A stretch of DNA of 64,000 nt from Strongyloides papillosus (Eukaryota > Nematoda > Chromadorea > Rhabditida > Strongyloididae), in assembly GCA_005656395.1 (NCBI GenBank), contig SRSI01000009.1:2170001-2234000 (forward strand), in the 5' to 3' direction. Both the position numbers and the translations under genes were made by a program. Of this stretch, positions 57,916 through 64,000 are shown in pieces. A model generated the notes under the pieces. The model did not search any database. It had not been told where the DNA came from and saw only the letters and a program-made list of their open reading frames with translations. Each line of letters begins with the position of its first letter. Within the stretch, counting starts at the first letter, position 1.

Positions 57916-59907
57916 ATGATTATTATTCTTTTTTCAATTTTATTTTATGTGGCAGAATCGTTTTATCTACCCGGTTTAGCGCCTGTTAATTTCTGCGAAA
58001 AAAGGGAGGAAAAACCCAAATGTCCGGTAAGTTATTTATATTAATATATAAAAATTAGTGAAATTTAGAGTAATGTTACTTTATTTGTAAATAAACTTGA
58101 TTCAGATCAATCAGTTATTCCTTATGAATATCACTCATTTGATTTTTGTATTGGATCAGAAGAAGAATCACCAGTCGAAAATTTAGGACAAGTACTTTTT
58201 GGTGAAAGGATTCGCCCTTCACCATATCAACTATCATTTAAAGAAGAGAAGTCTTGTCAAAAATTATGTACTAAAAAATATAGGAAAGGTAACAAAGATG
58301 ATTTATCCAAATTGAAGCTACTTATGAAAGGAATGAAATTTAACTATCAACATCACTGGATTATAGATAATATGCCTGTTTCATTTTGTTTTGTAAATCA
58401 ACAGAACTTAAACGTCTGTACGACTGGTTTTCCTATGGGATGTTATGTTACACCACAAGGAAGGCAGAAAGATGCTTGTGTTTTAGATTCTCGTTACAAA
58501 GATCCAGATAGTCATTATATATTTAATCATGTTGATATTCAAGTTGAATATAGAGATATGACACACGATCCAAATTTTTTGGAAGAAAAAATAGGTGGTA
58601 GAATTATTCATATTAAAATACAGCCAAGAAGTATCAAACATAAAAGTGAAAAAGAGATGGATTGTGGTTATGACACTGAACCATTGGCATTAAAAGTTGG
58701 AGACGGTGATGTTGAAATAATTTATTCTTATACAGTTACATGGAACACTACACTAGTAAAGTGGAATTCACGATGGGATTACATACTTGATTCAATTCCC
58801 CATACAAATGTTCAGTGGTTTAGTATTATGAATTCATTAATTATTGTTATTTTCCTTTCTGGAATGGTTGGAATGATTTTAATGAGAACTTTACATAGAG
58901 ATATTACAAGATACAATCAGTTTGATACTGAAGAGGATGCACAAGAAGAATTTGGATGGAAACTTGTTCACGGAGACGTTTTTAGACCACCTCGATATGT
59001 TATGCTTCTTTCTGTCTTTGTTGGAGCTGGTTGTCAAACGTTACTGTGTACATCCATTACTTTGTGTTTCGCTTGTCTTGGTTTCCTTTCACCTGCTAAC
59101 AGGGGAAGTCTCATAACTTTTGCTTTAGTATTCTACGTTATTTTTGGTATTGTTGCTGGTTATGTATCTGCTAGGATATTTAAGACATTGAAAGGAATTT
59201 CATGGAAGACAAATATACTTTTAACAGCCTTCTTGATCCCAGGAATATTATTTACTGTATTCTTTATTACAAATTTGTTGCTTTGGATAAAAGGAAGTTC
59301 TGCTGCTGTTCCATTTGGAACGTTAATTGCTCTCCTTTCATTATGGTTATTTATTTCAATACCACTCACATTTGTTGGAGCATTCTTGGGATTCAAAAAA
59401 GCAGCATTCCATCCACCAGTACGTACAAATCAAATACCTCGTCAAGTTCCTGAACAATCATTATACACAAAACCACTACCTGGAATGTTAATGGGAGGAA
59501 TCTTACCTTTTGGTTGTATTTTTATTCAACTATTCTTTATTCTTAATTCAATTTGGGCTCACCAACTTTATTATATGTTCGGCTTTTTAATGCTCGTATT
59601 TTTAATTCTTATTGTTACATGCTCACAAACTACTATCCTTCTTGCCTATTTCCATCTTTGCGCAGAAGACTATCGTTGGTGGTGGAGATCATTCTTGACC
59701 TCTGGATTCACAGCTGTTTATTTGTTTTTGTATTGCGTATATTATTTTAACTCAAAATTGGTCATTACAGGTACCATTTCGACTATCTTATACTTCAGTT
59801 ACACAGCAATATTTGTATTCATGTTCTTCCTTATGACCGGGACAATTGGATTTTTGGCAACATACCTATTTGTTCATAAAATTTATTCAAGTGTCAAAGT
59901 TGATTAA
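57916..59907 (+). CDS. TM9SF2: TM9SF2-type nonaspanin (endomembrane protein 70)
   Basis: Exons 57916-58026 and 58069-59907 give 649 residues (human TM9SF2 663). A signal peptide is followed directly by the family start [12 protein letters not shown]. The luminal domain ([45 protein letters not shown]) precedes nine predicted membrane spans. The conserved core includes [38 protein letters not shown] and the C-terminal [20 protein letters not shown] ending KVD, the KxD-type COPI/Golgi retention signal. These proteins function in Golgi/endosome trafficking and glycosphingolipid and adhesion-molecule sorting. Identity is firm. Confidence 0.97.
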
Positions 59908-60070
59908 AAGTATTATTACGAGATATTTTATTATTTATTATTATACTTTTTAAATTGTAACCGTTTTTCTTAATTGTATTACCTATATATTTTAACTCTC
60001 AAATAAAATAATAAAATAGTTTATTTTTTTTAAAAGTACATCGAAAAATAGTTTTTTACAAGAGAAATAT

Positions 60071-61015
60071 TTATCTTCTTGTTCCATCTTCAAAGAAAAT
60101 ACCTCCATCGATGGCGCAGTATTTTGGACAGATTCCTCTTTCTCCTGGTGGACCGGCTTTTCCAGGTGCTCCTGGTGCACCCGGTGCGCCATCTGGACCT
60201 GGAGTTCCGTCTATTCCTTGAGGTCCTTTTGGACCTGGAGCTCCTGGGGCTCCATCAGCTCCTGGTTGACCTGGTGCTCCCGGTGGTCCTTGTGGTCCTG
60301 GCTCACCTGGTGGTCCTGGTTCTCCTGGGATAAGAGCTTCTGAAATAGCAGGACTTCCTGGTTCTCCGATTGGTCCTTGTGGTCCTGGCTCTCCCGGAGG
60401 TCCTGGTGGTCCTTTTGGACCTGGTTCACCTGGTGGAGCGTCCATTCCTGGGTTTCCTGGTGGTCCTGGGATTCCAGCATCTCCTGGTGCTCCAGGTGGT
60501 CCTGGAGGTCCGGGTGGTCCTTGTGGACATGGTTTGCATGGTGGTGGTGTTGTAGGAGCGCAAATGGCTGGTGGTCCTTTTCCGGGAACTCCTGGTGCAC
60601 CAGGTGCTCCAGGTCGGCCAGGACGTCCATTTTTTCCTGGTGCACCTTGTGGTCCAGGTGCTCCTGGTTTGCAGCAGTCTTCACAAGCATTTGCATTAAT
60701 TCCAACATTAATGGCTGATGGTCCTCTACCTCCAGATTTTTCACCGGTATCACCAGTTGCATATCCAGCTTGTCTTTCAGTTCTGTTATTGACATTGTTA
60801 AATGGTGAGTTTTTCAAGTGAGCAATCTCCCCCCAAATGTCTTTAGCTGAACCTTTACAAAAAGCAATCTCGCTGTTCATTTGGTTTTTAACATGAGACA
60901 TGAAGTTCCATATTAATGGTAAGGATAAACAGACTGATAAAACAGCAACTACAGAAAATGTAACTGCTGAGTAAACAACAAACCTATACGCTTTAATTCT
61001 TGAATCAAAGTCCAT
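60071..61015 (-). CDS. col: Cuticle collagen
   Basis: Single exon, 314 residues. An N-terminal cytoplasmic segment and a signal-anchor helix ([20 protein letters not shown]) are followed by a linker with an RTER furin-type site (NNRTERQ). A first short block with CEDCC precedes Gly-X-Y repeats. An interruption at about residue 155-168 ([12 protein letters not shown]) separates the first Gly-X-Y block from the long second block. The C-terminus is [10 protein letters not shown]. This matches the domain plan of nematode cuticle collagens, secreted from hypodermis and cross-linked through Cys and Tyr. The subfamily cannot be assigned precisely. The GC-rich Gly-Pro codons make this the least AT-rich stretch of the window. 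Confidence 0.96.
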   Translation of the reverse strand: MDFDSRIKAYRFVVYSAVTFSVVAVLSVCLSLPLIWNFMSHVKNQMNSEIAFCKGSAKDIWGEIAHLKNSPFNNVNNRTERQAGYATGDTGEKSGGRGPSAINVGINANACEDCCKPGAPGPQGAPGKNGRPGRPGAPGAPGVPGKGPPAICAPTTPPPCKPCPQGPPGPPGPPGAPGDAGIPGPPGNPGMDAPPGEPGPKGPPGPPGEPGPQGPIGEPGSPAISEALIPGEPGPPGEPGPQGPPGAPGQPGADGAPGAPGPKGPQGIDGTPGPDGAPGAPGAPGKAGPPGERGICPKYCAIDGGIFFEDGTRR

Positions 61016-61838
61016 ACCAAACTATGTAGGTTGAATAGAATGTGAAATTTATTAATAAACGGTCTTTTATATAAAATTTTATTGAATTTCGGCCATCAGA
61101 TTATTAAAAATCATCTTTTTTATCAAGATCAATTTAAATAGAAAAAATGTTGGTACTTAATAATAAAATCATATTTTCTAGTAGTTTTTTATCTGATTTT
61201 GTTTTGTAAATAAAACAGGATTACGAAAAGAAATGTTAATTTATATAAAAATAACAAGATTTTTGTACCGATAAATATGATGAAACAATAATTTATTTGT
61301 ATACAAACTGATTTCAACAATCTATTAAGGAAATTAATTTATAAAAAATGTAGATTTCCAACGAATGATTATTTAGTAAAAATTTTTTTCTTACTAAGAA
61401 TATAATTTTGTTCCGTTAACAGAATTTTAGAAAATATGAAATAATATTACCATCTATTTTATAATATTACAAACCTCTACTGCCGTTTTTTAAGATTCAT
61501 TTTTTATAATACTAATTCTAAAACTTAAACATTAATCAGAAGTTCCAGCTACTATATTGTAGAATAACATGCGGTACTTCAAACTCTTTACAAAATTACT
61601 CTTTGAACGATGAATTGTTCAACTATGAAAATTATTAGAAATATTCAAGAAACAAAATATTGTACTGTATGGCAATCGATGTCACAAATGAAATTCTTGG
61701 AAAATTATAAACGAGGAGTTTCGTAATTGCAATTTTAACTAGAATTCAATAAAACTTATTATTAAAAACCAAAAACATGAATACAACAATTTTAAACAAC
61801 AAAAAACAAATAAAAAAAGACTTCTCTCAGATTTGTAA
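61016..61838. other. Collagen promoter and NIP7 3' flank
   Basis: AT-rich region upstream of the collagen gene and downstream of NIP7. No ORF or repeat; a TATATAAAATTTTA-like stretch lies around 61066-61080 upstream of the collagen ATG. Confidence 0.45.
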
Positions 61839-62423
61839 TCACTGAATGATTTCATTTTCACAACGAATATATTCTCCAATATCAGCATATCGTAAAATTA
61901 CCAATGATGTTGGTGGTGCATCTCTGGCAGCAGTAGTACTTTTTTGGCACATACCAAAACCTAGTGGAATATTATCACGGGAAAAAACAACTACTCCATC
62001 ATTTACTTCAATGCCATCAGTCATTCTTGTAATATGACTTTTTAGTACATTATTTCCCATCGTAAATTGAATATCAGATTTATCTTTTAACCAAACTTTG
62101 TGCTAAAAATATTTTTTAAAATAATTAAAATATATTATTACCTTAGCCAAAGGAGCAATAATATTTAAAGCTGTAATCTTTAAGTAAAATTTCCCTGATC
62201 CTGTAAACTTCCCAACACATGTGCCAAAAGATAAAACCTTTTTACGCTCAACATTCAAAGCTGCTTTCATAAGTATGTCAGAAGCATAAAATACACGATT
62301 GTTATGAAATCTGAAAACATACTTTCCATCTTCACGTTCCAGTAGATTTGTGAGACTTTCTCCAATATATTTTTTCAATTTTGAAAATACCAAAACTCCC
62401 TCTTTCTCTGTTAATGGACGCAT
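61839..62423 (-). CDS. NIP7: 60S ribosome biogenesis protein NIP7
   Basis: Exons 62142-62423 and 61839-62102 give 181 residues (human 180). MRPLTEKEGVLVFSKLKKYI, FRFHNNRVFYASD and SFGTCVGKFTGSGKFYLKIT match NIP7's N-terminal half; the C-terminal PUA domain includes GNNVLKSHITRMTD, GVVVFSRDNIPLGFGM and LRYADIGEYIR. NIP7 binds pre-rRNA with NOP8/FTSJ3 and is needed for 27S/pre-60S maturation. It is on the same strand as PLPBP and 274 bp downstream of it. Confidence 0.95.
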
Positions 62424-62697
62424 ATTATTTATATATTCCTTTGTTAAATAATATTATAAAATAAAAAATAAAACAATTGCTCTAAAAAAGGAGACAAAAA
62501 AATTTTAATTTAAATTAGGAGATGTATAATAATACAAATGTCGTGTTAAGAAATCTTGGAAATATATGTATGATAAGATTTTCAATGTAAATTTGAAAAA
62601 CTTTTATTTTAGTGGTTCTTGAAGACGACAAACAAGGGAAGTATACAAAATTATATAGCGATGATTAGTTAGTCCAACAGAAAATCTACTTTATTTG

Positions 62698-63438
62698 TTA
62701 CATGGGTATTTCTGGATCAAAGAGGCTGGTTCCAACTCTGACAAAATCGCTACCACATTTTATTGCAATATCGTAGTCACCAGACATGCCCATTGACAAT
62801 TTTAATGAAAGATTTTTATTTTGGCTTTCTAATTCGGACTTCAGTTTACTTAGCATGTTAAATTCTCCTTCAGCCATTTCTCTTTCATTAACGTCGTGTT
62901 TTTCACCAATCATCATTAGACCACTCAAATTCAGTTTTGGACAATTTTCTTGAATATGGTTTAATATATCTAGTACTTCGTTTGGATTGCATCCCTGTTT
63001 TTGGATTTCTCCACAAACATTAACTTGAACCATAACGTTCAAACTTTTGTCAGCATAATTAAGTTTCTCTGCAGCTTCATTTAAAAGAGTTGCGTGCTTC
63101 TTATCTTCAATAGTTTGAATCATATCAATGTTTTTTATGTTTAAAAGTTGGTTAAATTTATTGCTTTGTAGCTTCCCAATAAAATGCCATTTTATGTCGG
63201 GACAACTATCTTCAAGATAGATAGCTTTCTCTCTAAAATCTTTTACACGACTTTCGCCAAAAACTCTGACATTATGTTCATGATACAAATATTTGATGTG
63301 TTCTGCTGAGTAGTATTTTGAGACAGCAACCAATGTAACATTTTTACTAAATTTTTTACTGCACTCAGATATTGTTTTAGTAACTGAATTGTAACCAAAG
63401 TTTAGTTTTTTAATTTCTAATTGTGTTAACTTAGTCAC
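62698..63438 (-). CDS. PLPBP: Pyridoxal-phosphate homeostasis protein (PLPBP/YggS)
   Basis: Single exon, 246 residues. The PLP Schiff-base lysine is K41 in LVAVSK. Other family motifs: WHFIGKLQSNKFNQLL, VMVQVNVCGEIQKQGC, LSGLMMIGE and LSMGMSGDYDIAIKCGS, ending RVGTSLFD. PLPBP binds PLP and keeps vitamin B6 in balance; human loss causes B6-dependent epilepsy. The usual FGENYVQE is FGESRVKD here. The gene probably lies between an EGF/TM gene upstream and NIP7 downstream on the minus strand, with 152 and 274 bp spacers. Confidence 0.96.
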   Translation of the reverse strand: MTKLTQLEIKKLNFGYNSVTKTISECSKKFSKNVTLVAVSKYYSAEHIKYLYHEHNVRVFGESRVKDFREKAIYLEDSCPDIKWHFIGKLQSNKFNQLLNIKNIDMIQTIEDKKHATLLNEAAEKLNYADKSLNVMVQVNVCGEIQKQGCNPNEVLDILNHIQENCPKLNLSGLMMIGEKHDVNEREMAEGEFNMLSKLKSELESQNKNLSLKLSMGMSGDYDIAIKCGSDFVRVGTSLFDPEIPM

Positions 63439-63590
63439 CCTTAAATCATTTATTTATTTTCGTAAAAAGTTAAACTTACATATTTTGTCTACGGTGATGC
63501 TTAAAATGAAATTTTTCGTAAAATTGAAAATCTACAAATTTCCAAAGTATTATGTTTTAAGAGATACTTTTATTATAACAAAATTTATTT

Positions 63591-64000
63591 TTACTGATTA
63601 TCATTTTTATCATACTTTTTTAAATCTTCCTGTTTATTGTCGATAAATTGTTTATGTCTTTCATTTAGTTTATCTTTTATACATAAAATAATCAATGTTA
63701 AAGGTAACATAATAATGATAACAGTTGATGGGTAGAACACACAATAGTTTTCTTGATAATATGAAAGAAAATTAGAAGTTTTCCTTTTATTACAGTAAAT
63801 GCCCTCGTAGTTTTTGTTGCACTTACAATAAAAATGGAGTGCTGTTTTGTTACTCTGAATACAAACTCCATTTTTTCCACACAACGAATTGCCTTTGAAT
63901 TCACACCAATCCGTCAATAGCCGGCAAAGTTTTCCCGTGTAACCTGGTTTACAAATACATTTATAATTGAATGGATTATTTTTATCCACTTCACAAGTTG
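63591..64000 (-). CDS. EGF-repeat transmembrane protein (partial at window edge)
   Basis: The reading frame is open to the window edge, so this is only the 3' end of a gene. The visible part reads TCEVDKNNPFNYKCICKPGY and continues into a complete EGF unit (CEFKGNSLCGKNGVC, then FYCKCNKNYEGIYC). A membrane span (VIIIMLPLTLIILCI) precedes a 34-residue Lys/Asp-rich cytoplasmic tail. It is thus a type I membrane protein with C-terminal EGF repeats. The family (Notch ligand, fibulin-like or other) is not decidable from the fragment. Confidence 0.8.
   Translation of the reverse strand, partial: TCEVDKNNPFNYKCICKPGYTGKLCRLLTDWCEFKGNSLCGKNGVCIQSNKTALHFYCKCNKNYEGIYCNKRKTSNFLSYYQENYCVFYPSTVIIIMLPLTLIILCIKDKLNERHKQFIDNKQEDLKKYDKNDNQ

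Noticed and set aside
60079..60821. Several plus-strand ORFs (up to 113 codons) across the collagen gene
   Set aside because: They are antisense shadows of the Gly-X-Y repeats; composition (Trp/Ser or Leu/Val runs) mirrors the collagen codons.

Overview
The window is eukaryotic and fits a nematode, most likely Strongyloididae (Strongyloides or Parastrongyloides). Intergenic DNA is extremely AT-rich, introns are mostly 40-70 bp with GT-AG ends, and exons are long and few. Several starts lie a few bases after a 3' splice acceptor, as expected for spliced-leader trans-splicing. The gene set includes nematode markers: a cuticle collagen, a supplementary-type nuclear receptor, a C6-like secreted protein, a TTBK-like CK1 kinase, a glutamate-gated chloride channel subunit, and UNC-23 and MXL-1 homologues. 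The species call is inference. Gene models were built by hand from ORFs plus splice sites; where an ORF stopped short I joined exons by phase.

Layout. 0.9-11 kb: secreted Asn-rich protein, MARCH-type E3 ligase, possible LTR remnant, UNC-23/BAG2, LCLAT1-like acyltransferase. 11-18 kb: C6-like secreted protein, DYF-13/IFT56, a compositionally odd non-coding block, a multi-zinc-finger protein. 17.6-22.8 kb is a 5 kb gene desert. 22.8-34.9 kb: small secreted protein, GluCl subunit, ZNF277, MXL-1/MAX, CK1 kinase. 35.2-43.6 kb: BMS1, a membrane protein and KANSL3 run head-to-tail about 140 bp apart (operon-like), and KANSL3 carries an opposite-strand gene in its intron. 43.7-49.7 kb: two novel proteins, a CHCHD4/MIA40-like protein, a Cys-motif protein and a sigma-1 receptor homologue. 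50.5-64 kb: FERM protein, nuclear receptor, TRUB2-like and RPS4 (RPS4 with a structured element in its intron), TM9SF2, cuticle collagen, NIP7, PLP-homeostasis protein, and an EGF/TM protein cut by the window edge.

Functionally this is a mixed euchromatic region, not a dedicated cluster. Ribosome biogenesis recurs (BMS1, NIP7, RPS4). No CRISPR, rRNA or confident tRNA was seen.

Most notable points: (1) the only two cysteines of the sigma-1 receptor homologue occupy the positions of the two ligand-binding acidic residues; (2) the TRUB2 homologue has Glu where the catalytic Asp is expected; (3) the MIA40-like protein has CHC instead of CPC; (4) the GluCl and CK1 genes each have a one-base frameshift in a homopolymer; (5) a cloverleaf-like GC-rich element sits in the RPS4 intron.
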